Of a stretch of DNA of 64,000 nt, positions 17,080 through 24,156 are shown piece by piece (position 1 is the stretch's first letter; each line of letters begins with the position of its first letter). The stretch lies in NCBI GenBank assembly GCA_945868805.1, contig CAMBMO010000001.1, positions 186,001-250,000 of the forward strand. The letters are read 5' to 3'. Under the pieces are notes generated by a model. That model made no database searches. It saw nothing but the letters and a program-made list of their open reading frames with translations, and had not been told where the DNA came from. This stretch comes from Singulisphaera sp. GP187. Lineage in GTDB: Bacteria > Planctomycetota > Phycisphaerae > Phycisphaerales > SM1A02. Made by a program: the position numbers and the translations under genes.

Positions 17080-18051
17080 ATGCGACAGATCACAATTCGA
17101 ATTCTCACACCACTCTTCCTCATTGGAACCGCGGCGTATTGGGTTGCTGGTGGCACTGGATACCTGCCGGTATGGATGTCCAATGTCGGACTCCGATTGT
17201 CCGTGAGCGACTTGGCGACAGTCCGGCTAACGATCGGTCTCCTCGCTGCCACAGCGGTGACACTCTTCATCTTTGGGAAGCGGCGACTGCTTGGTGCGAA
17301 GCTCGCGCGCACCGCGCTCGTTCTCTACGCATTCTGCTCAGTCGCGACGATCGCTTCCGTACTGGCGACAACCACCATCGACACCGGGATCGCACCACTT
17401 GTCGCCCCAACTCTGGGGATTGCGATCGCGCTGGTCCTCTTCTTCACTCACGAGCGGGCAAATCGAGAACCGATCAACCAACCAGGCAGTCAATCCGGAT
17501 TTGGCGGGATTTGGACGGTCGCCGGACTCGCCACCGTCTGGGTGATCTCGATCGGAATCGCGGCTCGGCTTCCAATCGATGTGAATCCTCGCCTACAGAA
17601 TTCATCGCGAGGTGGCGAGACCGTTGTGCTCGATTATGTTCAGTGGCAAGGTCGCACCTTGCCGGATACCGGCCTATCCAGACTCGTCCCAATGTTGACC
17701 GCGTTGACACTTGAAGGGAAGTGCATCGTCGTCCTGTACAGCCCCGAGTGCGGACATTGCAGAGATCTCTTTGATAACTATTTCGCGGTCGCTCGATCCG
17801 GTGTGAAAGTGATCGCCATAGAAATCCCCCCCGCTCCTGGGACAATCGCACTCGTCGGCGACAACCTCGGTCCTATCGCCTGCGAAGGGTGCGAGCGACT
17901 TGCGTTACCCACGGGCAAGACATACATCCTCAAGCCACCGACAGTCCTTGTAACCGAGATGGGACGAATTGTTTGCGCGACGGACAGTGATTGGAAGGCA
18001 TGCTTGGGTGAACCGACTCCGCTCGGCAATCACTCCGCTGGGTCGCCTTGA
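17080..18051 (+). CDS. Membrane protein with C-terminal thioredoxin-like domain, two CxxC motifs (copy 2)
   Basis: 323 aa from the ATG at 17080. Four hydrophobic segments (about residues 5-25, 45-68, 80-100, 105-122) and a fifth at about 145-165 precede a thioredoxin-like domain with CGHC (Cys224, Cys227) and CEGC (Cys268, Cys271). The region after the second CxxC (TYILKPPTVLV) matches copy 1 (QYILQTPVMMR) closely, so the two thioredoxin domains are paralogous. The membrane part lacks the SCGCFG motif of copy 1. Co-transcribed with copy 1; likely a disulfide relay pair. The 3' end overlaps tilS by 22 bp. Confidence 0.78.
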   Translation: MRQITIRILTPLFLIGTAAYWVAGGTGYLPVWMSNVGLRLSVSDLATVRLTIGLLAATAVTLFIFGKRRLLGAKLARTALVLYAFCSVATIASVLATTTIDTGIAPLVAPTLGIAIALVLFFTHERANREPINQPGSQSGFGGIWTVAGLATVWVISIGIAARLPIDVNPRLQNSSRGGETVVLDYVQWQGRTLPDTGLSRLVPMLTALTLEGKCIVVLYSPECGHCRDLFDNYFAVARSGVKVIAIEIPPAPGTIALVGDNLGPIACEGCERLALPTGKTYILKPPTVLVTEMGRIVCATDSDWKACLGEPTPLGNHSAGSP

Positions 18052-19064
18052 AATCTCTCTGGAGCTGAGATCATCAGCGCGCGAGCGCGGACGACGATGA
18101 TGCCACCCTCGTCTTGAAATGTGCGGGGGCGCGTCGTACCGTCGCATGCGGCTTCGGCAACTTCCCGAATCGTCCGGAGGGATATCGAGAGCCCCTGGAG
18201 ACGAAACCCGCTCGCCAAGAGAGCTGCTGAGAGGACAGGTCCTCGGGTTCGAAGCAGTCGACGCGGAATATCGCACTTGTTCCAACCTTCAAGCTTTGCG
18301 ATCTCTCGAAGCGCCCACTCGCCGCTTCGTCCCGCCTCCGAGACACCGAGGGCGTGTCGCGCGATACCGGGCCATCGAGCCCTGAGTATGGGAACCACTT
18401 GGTCACGAAGCAAGCCGCGCGCGCTCTCGAGCTTGGCGTTGCTTGGATCTTCGCACCAAGTCACTTGACACGCGCGGCAGAACTCTTCGATCTCGCTTCG
18501 ATTGCTCGCAAGGAGCGGTCGGGCGATGCAGATCTCGCTCCTTGGCTTCGATCGACGCACCCAGGGAATGGTCGACAACCCGCGAGTGCCCGCGCCGCGC
18601 CCGATTCGCATCAGAAGTGTCTCAAGGACATCGTCAACGTGGTGAGCAAGGAGGATCCACCTTGCCCCGTTGCGTCGCGCGCAATCGTCGAGTGCCGCAT
18701 GTCGAAGCCGGCGTGCATCGTCGGCGAGTCCGCTGGGACCGACGCGAGGATGGACATCCACGACGGTGAATTTGACTCCCAGACGCTCGCAGAGTTTCGC
18801 GCAGTGCTCCGCTTCAAGATCCGCCTCCGAGCGCAGATGATGGTGGACGTAGACCGCGCCGACGCTTGACTGCGGAGATTGCCTCGCTGCGAGCACCGAG
18901 GCGATCACAAGGAGAGCCGTCGAATCAACTCCGCCGCTCAATCCCACCAGAACGCTTTGCCCGACGCTCCAACCGCAACGCACTTCGAGATTGCGCTGAA
19001 CCTTGGCGCAGAGCCGATGACGGCGCGCGTGCAGGATGATGGAATCCAACTCGAGTGGCTTCAC
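18030..19064 (-). CDS. tilS: tRNA(Ile)-lysidine synthetase
   Basis: Modifies C34 of tRNA-Ile(CAU) to lysidine, essential for AUA decoding. N-type ATP pyrophosphatase: PP-loop SGGVDST at residues 43-49, followed by VYVHHHLR and the AHHVDDVLETLLMR-type motif. The protein is 344 aa, so it has the core and a short C-terminal region. It starts 4 bp after the stop of the B12-fold protein gene and is probably translated from the same mRNA. Confidence 0.92.
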   Translation of the reverse strand: MKPLELDSIILHARRHRLCAKVQRNLEVRCGWSVGQSVLVGLSGGVDSTALLVIASVLAARQSPQSSVGAVYVHHHLRSEADLEAEHCAKLCERLGVKFTVVDVHPRVGPSGLADDARRLRHAALDDCARRNGARWILLAHHVDDVLETLLMRIGRGAGTRGLSTIPWVRRSKPRSEICIARPLLASNRSEIEEFCRACQVTWCEDPSNAKLESARGLLRDQVVPILRARWPGIARHALGVSEAGRSGEWALREIAKLEGWNKCDIPRRLLRTRGPVLSAALLASGFRLQGLSISLRTIREVAEAACDGTTRPRTFQDEGGIIVVRARALMISAPERFQGDPAE

Positions 19065-19068
19065 TCCA

Positions 19069-19806
19069 TCATGCTACGGCTGACCGCCGACGATTCGAAA
19101 CCGAAGCGGTCGTCGTTGCTGTTGCTGTGCGCGCAGTCATGCGTGGGGTCGCAAGTGCGCACCGCACCATGCGTTCCACCGCGAATGGATCGTCGGCAGT
19201 CGCATCGGCACCAATTTCCTCCGCAAGCCCGGGCGCTCTTGCGAAGACTCCGCCGCCGCAGATGATCGGCATGCCTGGATTGGCCTGAAGTGTTCGAACC
19301 GTGTCGATGAGGTGCCGGATTCTCGGCGCATCGGATGCGGCGGCCGCGAAGACGACGACCGCATCGGGTCTACGCTGCCCGATCTCGCAGAGCAGTTCGT
19401 CATTGGCGACGCCGCTGGCGGCAAAGAAGACCTCGTAACCACTGGCTTCCAAGAGATCCGCACACAATTGCCCAGCGAGATCTTCAGATTCGTTCCCACC
19501 ACAGATGCAGAGCAAGGACCGACCGTTTCGTGATGATTGCTCATATCCGGCTTGCGCCTGATCTACCAACATGCGCAGGATTCGCGTCGAATATTGATGC
19601 GCGAGCTTTGACAGTTGGTCTTGGCGCCACATTCGAAAGATGGTCTGCATCGCCGGCCAGTACAACTCTTGTGAGAGCCTGGTCGAGGTCATTCCATGTC
19701 GCTGGACTTGCTCTATAAATGTTCGCGTCGCCATGCGATCGCCCGAGACACAGAGTTGGAGGAGTCTTTCCAGCGCGAGTTCCGCATTCATTGTCGAATT
19801 CATCAT
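19069..19806 (-). CDS. B12-binding-fold protein lacking the DxHxxG cobalamin ligand
   Basis: 245 aa. The first 90 residues form a helical bundle resembling the B12-binding_2 cap (KLAHQYSTRILRML corresponds to the helix before the Rossmann domain). Residues 96-220 form a Rossmann-like domain with GGGVFA near the end, as in cobalamin-binding domains. The loop that should read DxHxxG reads S-E-D-L-A-G (residues 107-112), so the lower axial His is Asp109. This may be a non-cobalamin sensor or bind base-on cobalamin (inference). No methyltransferase or DNA-binding domain is attached. The Thr/Ala/Arg-rich tail is low complexity. Confidence 0.72.
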   Translation of the reverse strand: MMNSTMNAELALERLLQLCVSGDRMATRTFIEQVQRHGMTSTRLSQELYWPAMQTIFRMWRQDQLSKLAHQYSTRILRMLVDQAQAGYEQSSRNGRSLLCICGGNESEDLAGQLCADLLEASGYEVFFAASGVANDELLCEIGQRRPDAVVVFAAAASDAPRIRHLIDTVRTLQANPGMPIICGGGVFARAPGLAEEIGADATADDPFAVERMVRCALATPRMTARTATATTTASVSNRRRSAVA

Positions 19807-19915
19807 GTGTGATTCTTCGACTGCCTCCCCTTTCGACGCACGCCGGAGCGCAAAGTCGAATCCTCGTGCGTTATCCGCTCTTCGGTGGCGAATTATTGGG
19901 CACAGAGTGATTCGA

Positions 19916-19921
19916 TAGGAT
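19916..19921 (+). promoter_or_regulatory. Candidate -10 box of ubiE, leaderless
   Basis: TAGGAT with 6 nt to the ATG at 19928; TTATTG at 19893-19898 sits 17 nt upstream as a possible -35. Confidence 0.4.
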
Positions 19922-19927
19922 CAAGAA

Positions 19928-20755
19928 ATGACCTCTCAGGGGAAGACCCCTTCGAACCCATCACCAGATTCGACAACTCGATTGGAAGGTCATCGGGTCT
20001 CGGACTCTCCTTGGGACAAGTCAGCGCTTCACGGCAACCCGCACCAGCGCCCAGACAAGGCCCAGCGCGTGCGTGAGATGTTCACTGCGATTGCTCACGC
20101 GTACGACCTCAACAACAGAGTGCACTCGTTCGGACTCGATCAGTTCTGGCGACGACGAGCCGTAGGACTCGCGCACCCCGTCGATGGCGCGCTGGTTCTC
20201 GATGTCGCGTGCGGAACTGGAGATCTCGCCATCTCCTTCGCAAAGGCGAAAGCGGAGTCGGTGGTTGGACTCGACTACACGCCGGCCATGCTCGACCACG
20301 CCCGAGCCAAGGCAGCAAGATCCGGCGGACGGGTTGCTCAAATCCGATTTGTCCATGGGGACGCCCACGAATTGCAGTACGACGATGGCACATTCGACAT
20401 TGTTTCTATCGCCTTCGGCATTCGAAATGTCGCTGATCCATCGAAGGCAATTCGGGAATTCAAGCGCGTCTTGCGCCCCGGCGGACGACTGGTCATTCTT
20501 GAGTTCTCCCAGCCTCCGTCGCGAATCGTTCGATTCGTTCACGGCTTGTACACCAATCATGTCATGCCGTGGACTGCGACAATCTTGGCTCGCGATGTCT
20601 CTGGTGCCTATCGCTATCTCCCGAGGTCCGTCGAGACGTTTCTCGACCCGAATCAGATTGCCGAGCAACTCTTTTCTGCTGGGTTTTCCAAAGTCTCCCA
20701 GCATTCGTTGACGATGGGTACATGCGTGATTACTGTTGGACGATTGGCGAACTGA
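19928..20755 (+). CDS. ubiE: Demethylmenaquinone/2-polyprenyl-benzoquinol C-methyltransferase
   Basis: SAM-dependent methyltransferase of the UbiE/MenG/Coq5 family in quinone synthesis. Family motifs: Y-D-L-N-N near residue 60, the SAM loop VLDVACGTGDLA, GLDYTPAMLDHAR, and the strongly conserved IAFGIRNVAD and VLRPGGRLVILEFSQP. At 275 aa it is longer than the typical about 250 because of a 45-residue polar N-terminal extension; no better start lies downstream before the fold. Whether it acts on menaquinone or ubiquinone cannot be told here. Confidence 0.93.
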   Translation: MTSQGKTPSNPSPDSTTRLEGHRVSDSPWDKSALHGNPHQRPDKAQRVREMFTAIAHAYDLNNRVHSFGLDQFWRRRAVGLAHPVDGALVLDVACGTGDLAISFAKAKAESVVGLDYTPAMLDHARAKAARSGGRVAQIRFVHGDAHELQYDDGTFDIVSIAFGIRNVADPSKAIREFKRVLRPGGRLVILEFSQPPSRIVRFVHGLYTNHVMPWTATILARDVSGAYRYLPRSVETFLDPNQIAEQLFSAGFSKVSQHSLTMGTCVITVGRLAN

Positions 20756-20772
20756 GCGAGTCGAGCTATACT
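20744..20772 (+). promoter_or_regulatory. Candidate promoter of the amidohydrolase-like gene
   Basis: TTGGCG (20744-20749), 17-nt spacer, TATACT (20767-20772), 12 nt before the ATG at 20785. It overlaps the ubiE stop codon. Leader would be only a few nucleotides. Confidence 0.55.
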
Positions 20773-20784
20773 CCGAAACGACCC

Positions 20785-21711
20785 ATGATTTTCGATGTAA
20801 TGACGCGTGCCTGGCATTCCCCAGACCAACTCGGTTTCGAGCTGGCTGATGGCATTCGTGGCAATACTCGTCGCTTAGGAGGGGGCGATGGAACGCTTGG
20901 CGCGCACACACGAGCAATTGAATGCATCGGCTGTGCGCTCGTTCACGGCTTCAAGTCACAGTCACTTTCGGCTGCGATCCCATCGGAATTCATCGCGGAC
21001 TTGGTTGGAAGACAACCACATCGTCTCGCGGGGGTTGCAGGTATCGATCCAATGTCGCCTTCTTGGTCGGAAGACCTAGACCATGCGAAGTCTCTGGGAC
21101 TTGTGGGAGTGAACATCTCTCCGTCAGCCCAAGGCTTTCACCCAACCCATTCGACGGCGATGCGCTTCTATGACCGATGTGCAAATGAGTGCCTCCCAGT
21201 CTTCGTGACCCGTCCTGGAATCCTCTCGCCGGCGATGATCCTGGAATACGACCGGCCAGCTCCATGGGACGAGGTCGCTCGTTCGTTCCCAACACTCAAG
21301 ATCATCCTTGGCGAAATTGGCAGCCCTTGGATCGAAGAGACCATTGCGCTCCTGTCCAAACATCCTGGCATTTACGCGGAGACCAGCGGGATCTCATCCC
21401 AGTCCTGGAAGCTGTACACAACTCTCTTGAGCGCGTACGAGTTCGGCGTGCTGGACAAAATCTTCTTCGGGTCTGGATTCCCATTTGGCTCGCCCGCTGC
21501 GGCGGTCGAAGCGATCTACTCCTTGAACTCTTTTGCGCTCGGAACCAACTTACCGACGATTCCGCGCGCTGCGCTCAGGCTCATCGTCGAAAGAAATCCA
21601 ATCACAACGCTTGGAATGAAGGCACCGCTGACAATCGGTGGAGGGCAAGGTACGACAGCGACCTCTGACCGAACTGATGTCGGAGCAACGACCTTCTCGG
21701 GTCGACAGTAA
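20785..21711 (+). CDS. Amidohydrolase-2-like TIM-barrel protein with metal ligands missing
   Basis: 308 aa from the ATG at 20785 (the longer open frame overlaps ubiE). Overall pattern is that of the amidohydrolase-2 family: N-terminal strand, GVNISPSAQGFHP, ILGEIGSPWIEE, a C-terminal GSGFPFGSP. Yet the metal sites look lost: the N-terminal HxH is not found (FDVMTRAWHS), the strand-6 GHxG His is Glu (GEIG), and the strand-8 Asp of GSDxP is Gly. It may be a non-catalytic member, or use another mechanism. The last 30 residues are Thr/Gly-rich and poorly structured. Function unknown. Confidence 0.72.
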   Translation: MIFDVMTRAWHSPDQLGFELADGIRGNTRRLGGGDGTLGAHTRAIECIGCALVHGFKSQSLSAAIPSEFIADLVGRQPHRLAGVAGIDPMSPSWSEDLDHAKSLGLVGVNISPSAQGFHPTHSTAMRFYDRCANECLPVFVTRPGILSPAMILEYDRPAPWDEVARSFPTLKIILGEIGSPWIEETIALLSKHPGIYAETSGISSQSWKLYTTLLSAYEFGVLDKIFFGSGFPFGSPAAAVEAIYSLNSFALGTNLPTIPRAALRLIVERNPITTLGMKAPLTIGGGQGTTATSDRTDVGATTFSGRQ

Positions 21712-21760
21712 TGGCACCGGGTCGTCGCACTGGGGAAACTTGAGGGTGGGGGATCTGGCA

Positions 21761-22498
21761 ATGCGAAAATTGCGCTTTCAACTTCGACCGACTGAAGCCC
21801 ACTTGAGGAGCGATTCGCGTGCTTCCAGATCGCGGTTGATGGTTCTCTGCTTGAGCGCGAGTTTCTCGATCGCTGGTTGCGGTGTCAGTGCGCCCGAACG
21901 CCTCGAATTCACATCGATGGGTGACACCCCCCGAACCCTGCCAACAGACCTGGGAGTTGGAACGTACGCCCTCGAGCTGGCGAATACATCTTTCGTCTTG
22001 AGCAACCTGAGCCAGGAGCAATTGCAAGACTCAACCGACCTCGTCGGGTACGTGCTCCATGTCGATCTCATGTGGGTTCCAAAAGCTGGCAAGACCGCAA
22101 TCGATCCCACCGCAACCAACACGAGCATCCGACTAGTCGTCTTCGCTGGAACAGAAGTCGGACTCTATGGTGGCGGTGGCTTCGCGTGGCCAACTGGCGA
22201 ATCAGGAGCCCCCGAATACGGCGTCGACATCGTCGGTTCAAATGTTTCCCTGCTCGCAGCCACCCCAAAGTTCGTAGATTTGCTAAGCCCCGCGCAGCTC
22301 ACCGGGCGACTCCGATGCAGATTGGATGACGCGCAGACGAGGCAGATGCGTCGCGCGACCAGCCAGCTCGTCAGCAATGCTCTCAAGCGCGTGCAGTGGG
22401 TTGGACCCCATTCTCGAGAACTTCGGGACCAACTGTCAAGCGGTTCGATCGACTTGCTCAGGTGTTCGATCAGAGGCGCGGTTGTCGAGCGAGATTGA
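21761..22498 (+). CDS. Hypothetical lipoprotein
   Basis: Start assigned at ATG 21761 (245 aa); an ATG at 21839 is possible and the frame is open from 21638. A hydrophobic stretch ends in a lipobox, SIAGC, about 35 residues after the chosen start, so the mature protein is lipid-anchored. The soluble part contains YALELANTSF and LYGGGGFAWPTGE and looks like a beta-rich domain; I recognise no family. A 29-bp tail-to-tail overlap joins it to the Nudix gene. Confidence 0.65.
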   Translation: MRKLRFQLRPTEAHLRSDSRASRSRLMVLCLSASFSIAGCGVSAPERLEFTSMGDTPRTLPTDLGVGTYALELANTSFVLSNLSQEQLQDSTDLVGYVLHVDLMWVPKAGKTAIDPTATNTSIRLVVFAGTEVGLYGGGGFAWPTGESGAPEYGVDIVGSNVSLLAATPKFVDLLSPAQLTGRLRCRLDDAQTRQMRRATSQLVSNALKRVQWVGPHSRELRDQLSSGSIDLLRCSIRGAVVERD

Positions 22499-23165
22499 TC
22501 CGCTTCGCCACTTCAATCATCGATGCAGTGCACGGGGACCTCGGCGCAGGAATGTCGAATCCATCGATCATGCGCAGAGTCGAATACTCCCAATTTGGCG
22601 GAGCATCTGGTGGCGAGGCGATCTCGATCTCAAGGACGATTTCCCAGTTTCGCACCACTGAATCAAACAGGAGCGCGATTGGACGCGGGCGCGACAGTGC
22701 GCCCACAGCGCACTCTTCGATCAATTCGCGTTCAATTCCAATGGCCGGATCTTCGCCTGGTTCGACCGATCCTCCCGGTGCGAATTCCCAGTGATCGGCA
22801 TAGGTCGCGCATGCCGTGGCACGACGACCGATCAACCACATCCCGCGCCAGTGGGCAATCCCCTTTACGCCAAGGCCGACGAACCCCGTCTCGATTCCGG
22901 TGGTGCGCACCGCTGCCACGCGATAGGTGGTTTCGAAGACATGGATCGTCGCGCCACCGTGACCATTGCGCGACACGGCTGAAACATGCCAGCATGGTCC
23001 ATCGGTCAAATGCGAATCAAGTGAGCGCAGGCGATCCCACTCTGCATCCACAATCCTCGGATCGCATTTGGGCGAAAAGACACTCTCGCACACAACCAAT
23101 CTGGCTGGTTTTCGCAACCAGATCAACCGATCGGAGATTGGAGGCTTGGAACTGCTCATGCACAT
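22470..23165 (-). CDS. Nudix hydrolase with N-terminal extension
   Basis: The Nudix box is complete: G-S-V-E-P-G-E-D-P then R-E-L-I-E-E-C-A-V, fitting Gx5Ex7REUxEExGU except that Cys-Ala replaces the usual Gly near its end. It would hydrolyse a nucleoside diphosphate linked to another group. About 95 residues before the box form a separate region (GPCWHVSAVSR), reminiscent of plant and bacterial Nudix proteins that test a substrate before cleavage, but not recognised. The start is uncertain: ATG 23165 or 23159, or a TTG at 23234. No Shine-Dalgarno sequence. Confidence 0.8.
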   Translation of the reverse strand: MCMSSSKPPISDRLIWLRKPARLVVCESVFSPKCDPRIVDAEWDRLRSLDSHLTDGPCWHVSAVSRNGHGGATIHVFETTYRVAAVRTTGIETGFVGLGVKGIAHWRGMWLIGRRATACATYADHWEFAPGGSVEPGEDPAIGIERELIEECAVGALSRPRPIALLFDSVVRNWEIVLEIEIASPPDAPPNWEYSTLRMIDGFDIPAPRSPCTASMIEVAKRINLARQPRL

Positions 23166-23397
23166 CGACTGCGAATCGATGGGGCACAGAGTACGAAGAG
23201 CCAGCGTCGCCTTGATTCTTGGCTCAATCACCAAAAAATGTTTAGTCGGCTTAGGCCCACAGGTCGTGCCTCCGCGGGACTCGACCCACTAGTGGTCGTA
23301 GGAGTGCGTCGATTTGATCGTTCACATCGGCGAGGATCGCCAGCCTGACCCTGGCATTGATCACGAAATTCGCTTTTATGACCGATGAATATTCACT
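23166..23397. other. Divergent intergenic region with imperfect palindrome
   Basis: Separates the Nudix gene (left, minus strand) from a small open frame (right, plus strand). It holds an almost perfect inverted repeat at 23282-23298 (CGACC-C-ACTAGT-GGTCG with one extra C), which could be an operator. An AT-rich stretch lies just before the ATG at 23398. No RNA gene or longer reading frame is visible. Confidence 0.4.
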
Positions 23398-23616
23398 ATG
23401 ACCATTGATCGCGCCACTGGAACCGTCGACCACCTCGTCGAATCAATCGTCGCCTTGAATCCTGGGGCAGATCGAGGATGGCTGGTCAGTTTTGATGCTT
23501 ACGACCTCCACCGATATCTCCAGCACCTCGAAAGCGCCCAGGAGCCTCGTGACAAGTCGACGCCTTGGGAGCGACTCGGGGATACGCCAGCGATCGTCAC
23601 CCGTACGAGCAATTGA
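23398..23616 (+). CDS. Small hypothetical protein (72 aa)
   Basis: An open frame in an otherwise empty gap between two minus-strand genes. Its product looks protein-like rather than random: a polar start, W-L-V-S-F-D-A-Y-D, a helix YLQHLESAQEPR, then W-E-R-L-G-D-T-P-A-I-V-T-R. The upstream sequence is AT-rich, which suits a promoter. I recognise no family. Could be spurious, but there is no competing frame of similar quality here. Confidence 0.55.
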   Translation: MTIDRATGTVDHLVESIVALNPGADRGWLVSFDAYDLHRYLQHLESAQEPRDKSTPWERLGDTPAIVTRTSN

Positions 23617-23664
23617 GTTTTGAACTCTCGCCACGAGTGGCCTGACTGAATCGAGTCCCTCGAA

Positions 23665-24147
23665 TCACCCGCGGTCGTTCTCGGCGATGAAGGCGGCCAT
23701 CCGCTTTTTCAGCAATCGCAATCCCAGCAGGCCTCGCACTCGCGTCAGCAGTTCCACCTTGTTGACCGGCTTGGAGACAAAGTCGTCGCAACCGCATTCG
23801 ACCGCACGTTCCATGTCGCCAATTTCGTGGAGCGCAGTCACCATGATGATCGTGGTCTCACGTGTGGCGGGATTCGCCTTGACCCGCTGACAGACTTCAA
23901 ATCCTGACATTCGTGGCATCATGACATCAAGCAAGACCACATCGGGATGATCCTGCTCGATCCGAGCCATTGCCTCAATCCCGTCGTGTGCGACCAGAAT
24001 TCGACATGGCATGCTCTCCATGTACGCCTGAATGAGCTCGAGATTTTGTGTGTTGTCGTCGACGAGCAACACCGTCCCATCGCTGAGATTCAACTCGGTT
24101 TCATTGCGGGTTGATGGGGCAGATCCTGAACCTGTCGGTGCGTGCAT
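23665..24147 (-). CDS. Stand-alone response regulator receiver protein
   Basis: 160 aa with one CheY-like receiver domain from about residue 25. The acidic pair is VDD (near residues 29-31), the phosphoacceptor Asp is in VVLLDVMMP (about residue 75), the Thr is in MVTAL and the Lys in VSKPVNK (about residue 127). There is a short helical C-terminus but no output domain. It follows the oxidase/Fe-S gene by 9 bp, on the same strand, and no histidine kinase lies in the window. Confidence 0.9.
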   Translation of the reverse strand: MHAPTGSGSAPSTRNETELNLSDGTVLLVDDNTQNLELIQAYMESMPCRILVAHDGIEAMARIEQDHPDVVLLDVMMPRMSGFEVCQRVKANPATRETTIIMVTALHEIGDMERAVECGCDDFVSKPVNKVELLTRVRGLLGLRLLKKRMAAFIAENDRG

Positions 24148-24156
24148 CCCGCCATC

